The notes under the pieces are model-generated. The model did not search any database. It saw only the letters and a list, made by a program, of their open reading frames with translations, and had not been told where the DNA came from. From assembly GCA_964398855.1 (NCBI GenBank), contig CAYNOQ010000018.1, positions 1-39,144 on the forward strand: DNA of 39,144 nucleotides, given 5' to 3'. This stretch comes from Mariniphaga sp964398855. Lineage in GTDB: Bacteria; Bacteroidota; Bacteroidia; Bacteroidales; Prolixibacteraceae. The position numbers were made by a program, and so were the translations under genes. How positions within the stretch are numbered: position 1 is the stretch's first letter; every line of letters starts with the position of its first letter. Shown here in pieces: positions 25,788 to 34,441 of the stretch.

Positions 25788-26646
25788 ATATCTGCTGATT
25801 CTTTTTGCATTGGGCTATGTTGCAGCCTGCGAACCGGAAGAGAGAGACGGCGACAAAATTGTTGCCGAAGTGGGCATGAAAAAGCTCTACCTTTCCGAGG
25901 TGAACGCAGTCATTCCAAACAATACGGAACAACAGGACAGTTCAGCGTTAGCTGATGATTACGTTCAAAAATGGATACAACAGAAGCTCCTGTTGAAAAA
26001 GGCAGAGGATAACCTTTCGTCGGAGTTGAAAAATGTTACCCGCGAGTTGGAGGAGTATCGCAACTCACTGATTATTTTCAGATATAAAAACGAACTGATG
26101 GCGCAAAGGATGGATACCACCGTCAGCAGCGAACAAATCAGAAATTATTACCTGCAAAATACGGATAATTTCAGGCTGAATAAAAATATTATTAAGGGAA
26201 TTTACCTGAAAATTCCGGCGGAGCTGGCAAATCCCGATTTTCTGAAAGAATTTGCAGGAAATCTTTCTGCGCATGAAGCCACTGAAATCCGGGACTACTG
26301 TATTCAGTATGCCAAAAGTTACGGAATTTACACCGATAATTGGATTGAATTAGATGCGGCGCTACAAAATATTCCGGTTTCAATTGAAAATCCCGAGCAG
26401 TTCCTGAAACATAATCAATTCGTTGAATATGCCGATTCCAGCGACTTTTATCTGCTTGCCGTGCATGATTATATGATCAAAAATGAACAGGCGCCCGTTG
26501 AATATGTGCAGGAAAGTATTAAAAGCTTAATTTTGAACCGTAGAAAAATTGATTTCCTCAGGGAAACAGATGAAATGATATACCGGGAAGGGGTGAATAA
26601 GAACAGTTTTAAAATTTATAACATAGAGAGAAATGAAAGGGAATAA
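25768..26646 (+). CDS. SurA_N-like lipoprotein without parvulin domain
   Basis: 292 residues. Lipobox ends at Cys21 (GYVAAC). After it, residues about 30-125 have the SurA/PrsA N-domain pattern (KIVAEVGMKKLYLSEV, YVQKWIQQKLLLKKAE, YRNSLIIFRYKNELMAQRMD). The region where a parvulin domain would sit lacks the GYH and G-x-x-G-Y-F signatures, so it is probably a catalytically inactive chaperone or partner. It overlaps both neighbours (20 nt before, 14 nt after), which implies coupled translation with the two PPIases. Confidence 0.75.
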   Translation: MRKQFIKYLLILFALGYVAACEPEERDGDKIVAEVGMKKLYLSEVNAVIPNNTEQQDSSALADDYVQKWIQQKLLLKKAEDNLSSELKNVTRELEEYRNSLIIFRYKNELMAQRMDTTVSSEQIRNYYLQNTDNFRLNKNIIKGIYLKIPAELANPDFLKEFAGNLSAHEATEIRDYCIQYAKSYGIYTDNWIELDAALQNIPVSIENPEQFLKHNQFVEYADSSDFYLLAVHDYMIKNEQAPVEYVQESIKSLILNRRKIDFLRETDEMIYREGVNKNSFKIYNIERNERE

Positions 26647-27991
26647 AATATTCAAATCCGCAGTTTTTGTTTTGATGTCGGTTTTTATGGTGTTTTCCGT
26701 TGCCGCACAGGACAGAGTGGTCGATCAGATTGTTGCCATTGTGGGCGGAAATATTGTCTTGAAATCAGACATTGAAAAGATGTTTATGGATCAACAGGCT
26801 CAGGGCATCACCTCTGACGGAGACATGAAATGCGAAATTCTGGAAAACTTTCTCATCGACAAGCTTCTGATTGCCGAGGCAGAATTGGACACGCTGATAG
26901 ACGTTACGGACAGCGAAGTGAACCAGCAGATGGAAGGGCAGCTGCAAATGTATATTGCACACTTCGGCTCGGAAAGGGCAGTGGAAAGTTTCTTTAAAAA
27001 ACCTATTGCCGACATCCGTTCGGAGATGAGGCAGGTTGTGCGGGATCAGCTGTTGAGCATGAAGATGCGGAATAAAATTATTCAGGACGTAACGGTTACC
27101 CCATCGGAAATCCGGCAGTTTTTCCGCAGTATGCCGGCTGATGAAGTTCCGAATATTCCCACTCAGTATGAGTATGCGCAGATTACGGTGCGCCCTGCCG
27201 TTTCGCTGGAAGAAGAAAATCGCGTGAAAGCCGAGCTGCGCGATATTAAGCGGCGCATTGAGGAGGGCGCAAGTTTTGCCGCAATGGCAGTACTCTATTC
27301 GGAAGGTCCTTCGGCAGGAAACGGCGGCGAAATCGGATTTTTAGGGCGCGCCCAGCTTGACCCGGAGTATGCAACTGCGGCATTTAACCTGAAAAAAGAC
27401 AAAATTTCCAATGTCGTAAAAAGTGAATTTGGCTACCATATCATTCAGCTTATCGACAGGAGGGCAGACAAAGTCAACACCCGCCATATTCTGATGACCC
27501 CGAAAGTTACCATTGAGGCAAAAGAGGAAGCGGTTGACCGGTTGGATAGTCTTGCCAACATCATCCGCCGTGAAGAACTCTCCTTTGCACACGGTGCAGC
27601 CATGTTTTCTTCCGACAAAAACACGCGCAACAACGGTGGAGTGGTTATTAATCCCAACACTATGTCTTCAAAGTTTACCATTGAAGAATTAGACGGAAAC
27701 ATCAGCAAAGTGCTGTCGGGTTTACGAATCGGAGAAATTTCCGATCCCTTTGAGTCAATTGATGAAGAGAGCCGGCAGTCCGTTTTCAAAGTTGTAAGAC
27801 TAATAAACAAAACCGAATCACACAGAGCAAATCTGCAAAACGACTATCAGTATCTTTCCGATATGTTCTTAGACAAAAAACAGGAAGAAACCATGGAAAA
27901 ATGGATTGCACAAAGACAGTCGCAAACATATATAAGGATTGATGCCACCTATGCCAACTGCAATTTTGAATTTGCAAACTGGCAGAAGTAA
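26633..27991 (+). CDS. SurA-like periplasmic chaperone/PPIase
   Basis: 452 residues, close to the length of SurA. Signal peptide ends near residue 25 (SVAAQD). SurA_N at about 27-150 starts VVDQIVAIVGGNIVLKSDIE. The first parvulin domain is at about 178-275 (TQYEYAQITV, FGYHIIQLID). The second, at about 281-390, starts NTRHILMTP and lacks a clear terminal FGYHI. It is the best candidate for the main outer-membrane protein chaperone in the window. Confidence 0.88.
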   Translation: MKGNKIFKSAVFVLMSVFMVFSVAAQDRVVDQIVAIVGGNIVLKSDIEKMFMDQQAQGITSDGDMKCEILENFLIDKLLIAEAELDTLIDVTDSEVNQQMEGQLQMYIAHFGSERAVESFFKKPIADIRSEMRQVVRDQLLSMKMRNKIIQDVTVTPSEIRQFFRSMPADEVPNIPTQYEYAQITVRPAVSLEEENRVKAELRDIKRRIEEGASFAAMAVLYSEGPSAGNGGEIGFLGRAQLDPEYATAAFNLKKDKISNVVKSEFGYHIIQLIDRRADKVNTRHILMTPKVTIEAKEEAVDRLDSLANIIRREELSFAHGAAMFSSDKNTRNNGGVVINPNTMSSKFTIEELDGNISKVLSGLRIGEISDPFESIDEESRQSVFKVVRLINKTESHRANLQNDYQYLSDMFLDKKQEETMEKWIAQRQSQTYIRIDATYANCNFEFANWQK

Positions 27992-28032
27992 AAAGGCATA
28001 AATCACTACAAATAACAGAAAAGAAAAAATAG

Positions 28033-28995
28033 ATGAATTTTAAAAATGATGTGGAGGCGTTAGATGCGCTACGAAATAAGTTCGGACTACTGACCAATGA
28101 GATTTCAAAAGTGATATATGGACAGGACGACATTGTTGCTCAGGTTCTTATATCTCTTTTTAGTCGCGGACACGTACTGCTTATCGGCGTTCCGGGGCTT
28201 GCCAAAACGCTTCTGGTTACCACCATTGCCAAAATTTTAGGATTAAAATACAGCCGTATTCAGTTTACCCCCGACCTGATGCCTTCCGATATTATCGGAA
28301 CAGAGATTTTGGACAAGGAGCGCCAGTTCAAGTTTGTTAACGGGCCCCTTTTTGCAAACATTGTGCTTGCAGACGAAATCAACCGGACTCCGCCAAAAAC
28401 ACAGGCTGCACTGTTAGAAGCAATGCAGGAACAGGCGGTTACGGCAGCCGGGCAGCGGCTTGAGTTAGACAGTCCGTTTTTTGTTCTGGCAACCCAGAAC
28501 CCCATTGAGCAGGAGGGAACCTATCCACTGCCCGAAGCACAGTTAGACCGGTTCATGTTTTCGGTATGGCTTGATTATCCTAAGTTTGAAGATGAAATTA
28601 CCATTGTGAAAAATACCACATCTTCTATGCAGTTTGACCTGCAACCGGTGATTACACGGGAGGAGATTATCTATTTTCAGAAAATTATCCGCAAAATCCC
28701 GATTAACGACAATGTTTTAAACTATGCCGTTACGCTTGCCGCGAAAACCCGTCCCGGAAATGAGCTGGCAGCTCCTGTTTCGGAGCAGTATCTGAAATGG
28801 GGCGCCGGACCGCGCGCTTCGCAGTATTTAGTGATTGGCGCTAAAACACATGCAGCGCTCCACGGAAAATATTCGCCGGATATCGATGATGTGAAAGCAG
28901 TTGCGCAATCCATTCTGCGCCACCGGATTATCAAAAACTACAAGGGGGAAGCAGAAAACATTTCAGTAGAAGATATCATTGAAAAACTGCTGTAA
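28033..28995 (+). CDS. MoxR-family AAA+ ATPase
   Basis: 320 residues. Walker A GVPGLAKT at 52-59, Walker B IVLADE at 110-115, sensor 1 ATQNP at 153-157 and LPEAQLDRF follow the MoxR pattern. MoxR ATPases help mature protein complexes, often with VWA or DUF58 proteins encoded next to them. Here no DUF58 or VWA gene follows; the next gene is ostA-like. It starts 41 nt after the SurA-like gene. Confidence 0.93.
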   Translation: MNFKNDVEALDALRNKFGLLTNEISKVIYGQDDIVAQVLISLFSRGHVLLIGVPGLAKTLLVTTIAKILGLKYSRIQFTPDLMPSDIIGTEILDKERQFKFVNGPLFANIVLADEINRTPPKTQAALLEAMQEQAVTAAGQRLELDSPFFVLATQNPIEQEGTYPLPEAQLDRFMFSVWLDYPKFEDEITIVKNTTSSMQFDLQPVITREEIIYFQKIIRKIPINDNVLNYAVTLAAKTRPGNELAAPVSEQYLKWGAGPRASQYLVIGAKTHAALHGKYSPDIDDVKAVAQSILRHRIIKNYKGEAENISVEDIIEKLL

Positions 28996-29061
28996 CAGTT
29001 TTCCCATTCATTATCAGTAATTTTCACAAACCGGTTCAAAATTTAAAACAGGCGGACGAAC

Positions 29062-30717
29062 GTGAAACTGCACACTCAGGTAGATAAAAAAGCATTTCCC
29101 GCGTGGCGGGTTTTGTTTGAAAGAAAATTTCAGACAAAATATCTTGTGCAATCAGGTAGTTTTATGTTATTGATGTTCGTTTCGCTTATCGCTTTTTCGC
29201 AGGAAAAAAAACGGGTGGATATTGAACAGGCAGATTTTCTGGAATCCAATGAAAAGATAGCTGAAAACGCCCAGCGCCTTGTGGGAAACGTGCGCATCCG
29301 GCATGAAGATATTCTGATGTGGTGCGACAGCGCCTACACCTACACCGGAACAAACCGGGTTGATGCTTTCGGAAATGTGCATATCAATCAGGCTGATACG
29401 GTGGACCTTTATGCAAGAAAAGTCTATTACAATGGCGATAACAGCGAAGCGCGCGCCTATCATAATGTGAGACTGATTAACAATAACACCACACTTTTTA
29501 CCGACACGCTCTATTATGATATGGAGGCAAACATCGGCTATTATGATAATCACGGGAAAATTGTTGACAGTACCAATACGCTGACCAGCGTAGTCGGAAA
29601 ATATTTTGTTGAGACTAATCTTGTTCATTTTTACAAAGAGGTGGAGGGGCACAGCGAAAAATATACGCTGACCAGCGACACATTGCAGTACAACACCAAA
29701 ACCGGGCGGATTTTCATTGAAGGACCAACAACCATCCGCGATTCCCTAAACACGCTTTATGCAGAAAAAGGGTGGTATGACACCGAAACCGGCGAAGCCG
29801 AACTGCTGAAAAATCCTGTTGTTTACAACGAGACCCAGCAACTAACAGCAAATTACATAAAATACAACGAAACTGACGGAAACGGCAGGGCGTTGGGCAG
29901 CGTCAAAATCGAAGATTTTGAGAATAAGCTCATTATAACCGGCAACACTTCCGACTACAGCGAAAAGTTGGAAACTGCCACCGTTACCGACTCGGCGCTT
30001 TTCATCATGTATTCGGAAAAAGATACACTGTTCCTCCATGCCGACACCCTGAAAACCGTCCCCGACATTGTTGAAGACGAAAAAATCATCATGGCTTTTT
30101 ACGGAACGCGCTTTTTTCGCTCCGATATTCAGGGGATTTGCGACTCACTGGTCTATTTTACAAAAGATTCACTGGTTCAGCTGTTCAAAAATCCGGTAAT
30201 TTGGTCAGATACTCACCAGCTTACGGCAGACCACATTGAAATGCAGCAACATACCGATTCGCCTGATGAACTGCATCTTAGAAACAACAGTTTCATCATT
30301 TCCAAACTTGACTCGGGACGATTCGACCAGATCAAAGGGAAAGATATGACCGGATTAGTGGTTCAGAATGAACTGGACAGAATTGATGTGAACGGAAGCG
30401 GACAAATGCTCTACTATGCCCGCGAAGAGGAGGATATAATCGGTCTGAACCGGGTGGAAAGCAGTAAAATTACTATTCGTTTCCGGGAGGGAAAGGTTTT
30501 CAGAATTGCGTTTTATCAGTCGCCCGAAGGAGTGCTTAAACCGCTGTTTGAGCTAACCGAAGAGGAGAAAACCCTTGGTGGGTTTGAGTGGAAGATCCAT
30601 CTGCGCCCGCTTTCAAAATATGATGTTTTTGAAAGAACCGAAGAAATCCCGGTTCCACCAGAAGAATTAGAAACCGAAAAGGAAGTGGAAATTGCTCCTG
30701 CCGGAAAAATAGAGTAA
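29062..30717 (+). CDS. OstA-like (LptA/LptD-type) envelope protein
   Basis: About 551 residues. After a hydrophobic segment (about residues 33-46, ending IAFSQ) the protein shows repeats of the OstA beta-jellyroll type (QRLVGNVRIRHEDILMWCDSAYTY, VDAFGNVHINQADTVDLYARKVYYNGD). This fold carries LPS between the inner and outer membranes. The start is uncertain. GTG 29062 follows AGGCGG; ATG 29164 would give a more typical signal peptide (MLLMFVSLIAFSQ). It fits the theme of envelope biogenesis with the PPIases upstream and the LptF/LptG permease on the other strand. Confidence 0.82.
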   Translation: MKLHTQVDKKAFPAWRVLFERKFQTKYLVQSGSFMLLMFVSLIAFSQEKKRVDIEQADFLESNEKIAENAQRLVGNVRIRHEDILMWCDSAYTYTGTNRVDAFGNVHINQADTVDLYARKVYYNGDNSEARAYHNVRLINNNTTLFTDTLYYDMEANIGYYDNHGKIVDSTNTLTSVVGKYFVETNLVHFYKEVEGHSEKYTLTSDTLQYNTKTGRIFIEGPTTIRDSLNTLYAEKGWYDTETGEAELLKNPVVYNETQQLTANYIKYNETDGNGRALGSVKIEDFENKLIITGNTSDYSEKLETATVTDSALFIMYSEKDTLFLHADTLKTVPDIVEDEKIIMAFYGTRFFRSDIQGICDSLVYFTKDSLVQLFKNPVIWSDTHQLTADHIEMQQHTDSPDELHLRNNSFIISKLDSGRFDQIKGKDMTGLVVQNELDRIDVNGSGQMLYYAREEEDIIGLNRVESSKITIRFREGKVFRIAFYQSPEGVLKPLFELTEEEKTLGGFEWKIHLRPLSKYDVFERTEEIPVPPEELETEKEVEIAPAGKIE

Positions 30718-30727
30718 GAGACTAAAA

Positions 30728-31954
30728 TCAAATATCGTAATTGAAATTTCTCAGATGGTGTCCCATCTTATCACGCTTTGTTTTCAGGTATTTTTTGTTG
30801 AATCTGTTGGGCTGAATCTCTATGGGAATAATTTCAGATACTTCAAGTCCGAATCCTTCAAGACCAACCCTTTTTACTGGATTATTGGTAAGCAACCGCA
30901 TTTTTGTAACACCCAGATTCCGTAAAATCTGAGCGCCTACACCATAGTCGCGCTCATCCGCCTTAAATCCCAAATGGAGATTGGCATCAACCGTATCATA
31001 TCCCTGATCCTGAAGCCTGTATGCGGCAATTTTATTGAGCAGCCCGATTCCCCTGCCCTCCTGCATCATGTAAACAATCACTCCTTTGCCGGCTTTTTCA
31101 ATCATCTCCATGGATTTGTGAAGCTGAACGCCGCATTCACAGCGATAGGAGCCAAAAATATCACCGGTCATGCAGGAAGAGTGGACACGTACCAGAACAG
31201 GTTCATTAACCTCCCATTCACCTTTAATCAGCGCCACATGTTCTGCATTATTTGACTTCTGGCGGAACGGCACAATCCTGAACTCACCAAACTGCGTTGG
31301 CAAAACAACCTCCTCACCGCGCTCAATAAGGCTTTCGCTCTGAAAGCGAAAAGATATTAAATCCTTGATGGAGATAATTTTCAGGTTAAATTTTTCAGCC
31401 ATTTTGATCAGCTCCGGCAGCCGCGCCATGGTACCGTCTTCGTTCATAATTTCCACCAGCACTCCTGCGGGACTAAGTCCTGCGAGCCTTGCAAGATCAA
31501 CCGCTGCTTCGGTGTGCCCACTTCTGCGAAGCACGCCGCGATTTTTCGCCTTTAGCGGAAAAATATGCCCGGGGCGTCCTAACTCTTCCGGTTTGGTTCT
31601 GGGATCAACTAACATTTTTACGGTAATTGCCCGATCGCTGGCAGAAATTCCTGTTGAAATATCGGGGTGCAACCCATCAACCGACACGGTAAACTGCGTC
31701 TCATGGTAAGATGTATTTTCTCCAACCATCATTTCAAGATTGAGCTCTTCGCACCGTTTTTCGGTCAGGGGAACACAAATCAGCCCTCTGCCGTGGATTG
31801 CCATAAAGTTTATTTTTTCCGGAGTAATGAGCTCAGCTGCTGTAATAAAATCACCTTCATTTTCGCGGTCTTCATCGTCAACAACAATCACTAACTCTCC
31901 TCTTCTGACAGCTGCTATAGCTTCCGGTATCGTATGTAATTTTATATCAGCCAT
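30728..31954 (-). CDS. ribBA: Bifunctional DHBP synthase / GTP cyclohydrolase II
   Basis: 408 residues. Makes both precursors of riboflavin. The RibB half (about 1-200) has IVVDDEDRENEGD, GHIFPLKA and RRSGHTEAAVDLARLAG. The RibA half (about 205-408) has the zinc ligands in VHSSCMTGDIFGSYRCECG and the catalytic MQEGRGIGLLNKI. The reading frame is open far upstream, but the start is placed at ATG 31954 (MADIKLHTI), where homology begins and a TAATTTTG promoter box lies about 22 nt before. It converges with the ostA-like gene, 10 nt apart. No FMN riboswitch was recognised. Confidence 0.96.
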   Translation of the reverse strand: MADIKLHTIPEAIAAVRRGELVIVVDDEDRENEGDFITAAELITPEKINFMAIHGRGLICVPLTEKRCEELNLEMMVGENTSYHETQFTVSVDGLHPDISTGISASDRAITVKMLVDPRTKPEELGRPGHIFPLKAKNRGVLRRSGHTEAAVDLARLAGLSPAGVLVEIMNEDGTMARLPELIKMAEKFNLKIISIKDLISFRFQSESLIERGEEVVLPTQFGEFRIVPFRQKSNNAEHVALIKGEWEVNEPVLVRVHSSCMTGDIFGSYRCECGVQLHKSMEMIEKAGKGVIVYMMQEGRGIGLLNKIAAYRLQDQGYDTVDANLHLGFKADERDYGVGAQILRNLGVTKMRLLTNNPVKRVGLEGFGLEVSEIIPIEIQPNRFNKKYLKTKRDKMGHHLRNFNYDI

Positions 31955-31975
31955 GTCGCTTTCATTAAATCTGAA

Positions 31976-31983
31976 CAAAATTA
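31976..31983 (-). promoter_or_regulatory. -7 box (TAATTTTG) for ribBA
   Basis: Exact TAnnTTTG on the minus strand in the 106-nt gap after the glycosyltransferase; supports the shorter ribBA start. Confidence 0.6.
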
Positions 31984-32060
31984 CAACAATTAATTGAGAA
32001 TAGAATTTATTCTGCATCCCGGGCAGATGAACCGGGAATATCTTTTCAATTTCTTTAAGC

Positions 32061-33242
32061 TCATGCTGCCCTTTTGGATTTTTCCCAGCTTGCAGGCTGT
32101 TTTCCTCTGAAAAACCGAAAAATTCCACAAATTGCGGCGTAATGAATAGAGACAAAATAGTAGGGAACAAACAGCGCCTTAAACCGCAGTTTGCGGTTTC
32201 CCAAAATCCAGCCGACAACGGCAAGAAAGTAGCAAATCAGCTGGAAAACAAAAAAACCGAAATAGAAACCGTGAACTTCTCCCGGATTTAGAAGGATCGC
32301 GGCATTAACGAACAGCAGCAGAAAAAGAGATACCGGAGCCAGCGTCCAGCGGAGCACTTTGTGAGAAACATACTGCCAGGTCAGAACGCCATATTTGAAC
32401 GGATTCAAAAGATTTTTCAACCGAAAAAGGGTTTGAATGCCGCCGGCGGCAATGCGTATTTTGCGTTTCATCTCCTCTTTCACGTTCAGCGAAGCAGTCT
32501 CCTCTGCATAAGCATTCGGGGTATATGCTATTTTATAACCTTTTTTGGCAATGCGAAGCGAAATGATGAAATCGTCTAAAACAGTATCGTTTTCCACCTC
32601 CTCAAACAGCTCTCTACGGATGGCAAAAAGCTCACCCACTGCCCCAACTGCCGAATTCAGTTCGGCATCCATTCTTTTGATCCACGACTCATATTTCCAG
32701 TAAAGTCCTTCACCAGCGCCGGCTGCCGCATCAGCCTCCTTTTCCACAATCCGCTTTTCTCCGGCTACACATCCCGTTTCTGGTAGGCTGAAACACGCCA
32801 CAATTTCTCGAATGGCTTCCCGGTTCAGCCGTGTGTTGGTATCGGAAAAAATGACGATGGGCGCTTTCACAAACTGCATTCCCCTGTTCATGGCGTGCAT
32901 TTTTCCACGCCGTGCAGGTTCGTGATACACTTCAATTCCTTCATATTCCCGCAGTAAATCGGGAGTTCCGTCATCAGAGCCGTCAGTTATCCAGATGTAC
33001 TGAGTTTTTTCGTGCGGATAATCCAATTGGAGAGTGTTTTCAACTTTTTGCCTCACATAGTCTTTCTCATTGTAGGCAGTTACAAAAAAACAAACTTCGG
33101 GTTCGAAAGCGGTATCCTTCTCTTTTTTAGTTTTGGGAAAAAACTTCCGGAAGGCAAGAGCCGCATAGAGTATCAGCGGATAACCGACATAAGTATAGAC
33201 AATTACGATGAAACATATCCAGAAAAGAAGTATCCAAATCAT
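32061..33242 (-). CDS. Family 2 membrane glycosyltransferase
   Basis: 393 residues. One N-terminal transmembrane helix (about 3-25), then a GT-A fold with VTAYNEKDYV, WITDGSDDGT, the metal site in IFSDTNTRL, VGAVGELFAIRRELFE and VLDDFIIS. The last ~110 residues hold three to four more membrane helices. This architecture resembles processive inner-membrane synthases of the cellulose/hyaluronan type, although the usual QxxRW motif is only approximated (RKIRIAAGGIQ). Substrate unknown. The start overlaps the end of the next glycosyltransferase by 4 nt, so the two are one operon. Confidence 0.88.
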   Translation of the reverse strand: MIWILLFWICFIVIVYTYVGYPLILYAALAFRKFFPKTKKEKDTAFEPEVCFFVTAYNEKDYVRQKVENTLQLDYPHEKTQYIWITDGSDDGTPDLLREYEGIEVYHEPARRGKMHAMNRGMQFVKAPIVIFSDTNTRLNREAIREIVACFSLPETGCVAGEKRIVEKEADAAAGAGEGLYWKYESWIKRMDAELNSAVGAVGELFAIRRELFEEVENDTVLDDFIISLRIAKKGYKIAYTPNAYAEETASLNVKEEMKRKIRIAAGGIQTLFRLKNLLNPFKYGVLTWQYVSHKVLRWTLAPVSLFLLLFVNAAILLNPGEVHGFYFGFFVFQLICYFLAVVGWILGNRKLRFKALFVPYYFVSIHYAAICGIFRFFRGKQPASWEKSKRAA

Positions 33243-34441
33243 TCAGTATATTTTTGATAAAAATTGATAAGCTCATTGGCGATTGCCAAGTTATCAAATT
33301 TTTCCTGAATATACTCAATTGCATTGCGGCTAATGTTGTGAAACAGCTCTTCGTCTGTTATCAGCCGGGAAACCTCGTTCAAAAACTCTTTTTCATTTTC
33401 GGCAATCAAAATGTTACCGCCGGATTGAGTTGAAATTCCTTCTGTTCCGATTGGTGTGGAAACAATGGGTTTTCCCAATGCCATTCCTTCAATGATTTTA
33501 ATACGCATACCGCTTCCCGAAAAGAGCGGAACTACCATTATCGATTTGGAATTCATAAACTGGTATGCATCGTCAACTTCGCCTTCATACACAATGTTTG
33601 GGGCATTGAAGCGCCTGAGCAGCCATTCGGGGGCTTTTCTTCCTGCAACGTAAAATTTCAGCTCGGGGAATTCTTCGTGAATTTTGGGCCAGCACTTGTC
33701 GATAAACCAGATTAAACCCTCCTGATTTGGCGCCCACTCAAGGGAACCGATATGAAAGAGGGAAGGGTGTTCCAGGTTTTTGGAATGCGGAATAAGTTGT
33801 GTGGAATCTATTCCTGTTGGCGAAGCGTGAGACGGTTTTGTATTTCCCAACCTGTCCAATATGATTCCGTCTCGCTCCGTTATGGGTACAAGCAGATCAT
33901 ATTTATCCATGCAGTTCTTCTCAAACTTTTTAATCCGTTTGGATAAAATTCTCAGATAAATCTTTTTCAATCCTGATGAGAGCGCTGCTGTCCGTTCCCA
34001 GATTTCATGCTCAATGTTATGCGAACGGTAAACAATTTTCGCTTTTGAATATTTTCTGATTATCGGAATATAAGGGCAGATATAGAGACCTTCGAGCTGA
34101 ATAACATCAAATTTTTTCTTTTTCAGCAGCTTAATCAGCTCCTGCTCAAAAGGTTTGGAGATAAAGCGGACAGCATTGTAAGGTTTGTCGGAAAAGAGCA
34201 GGTTCATCATCGCCGGCAAAAACGAAATGGGCGCCGGCACATCAACCAGCACAAAATCTGCCAGGTCTCTTACGGATTCAGGGATTTCTTCCGGGTCGGT
34301 ATGATGTTTTATGGTATTCATAGCCATCACGGTTACCTTGTTTCCCAGCAGTGAAAAACCACGCGTGAGGTTCATGCAGGCAATAGATCCGCCGTCCTTG
34401 GCAGGATAAGGAACCTTATTTGTAATCTGCAATATCTTCAT
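33239..34441 (-). CDS. Family 4 glycosyltransferase
   Basis: 400 residues, a GT-B fold enzyme. N-terminal LQITNKVPYPAKDGGSIACMNL is the glycine-rich acceptor loop; IVYRSHNIEHEIWER follows. The C-terminal half has VPLFSGSGMRIKIIEGMALGKPIVST, the EX7E-like donor-sugar site. It resembles transferases of exopolysaccharide and lipopolysaccharide loci. Substrate unknown. It overlaps the LptF/LptG gene upstream by 4 nt and the GT2 gene downstream by 4 nt. Confidence 0.9.
   Translation of the reverse strand: MKILQITNKVPYPAKDGGSIACMNLTRGFSLLGNKVTVMAMNTIKHHTDPEEIPESVRDLADFVLVDVPAPISFLPAMMNLLFSDKPYNAVRFISKPFEQELIKLLKKKKFDVIQLEGLYICPYIPIIRKYSKAKIVYRSHNIEHEIWERTAALSSGLKKIYLRILSKRIKKFEKNCMDKYDLLVPITERDGIILDRLGNTKPSHASPTGIDSTQLIPHSKNLEHPSLFHIGSLEWAPNQEGLIWFIDKCWPKIHEEFPELKFYVAGRKAPEWLLRRFNAPNIVYEGEVDDAYQFMNSKSIMVVPLFSGSGMRIKIIEGMALGKPIVSTPIGTEGISTQSGGNILIAENEKEFLNEVSRLITDEELFHNISRNAIEYIQEKFDNLAIANELINFYQKYTE

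Noticed and set aside
30728..31954. FMN riboswitch control of ribBA
   Set aside because: The leader is only about 15 nt if the promoter call is right, too short for the element, and no matching motifs were seen.
31955..32224. 90-residue N-terminal extension of ribBA
   Set aside because: Not part of the RibBA family, overlaps the glycosyltransferase gene, and the promoter box at 31976 would lie inside it.
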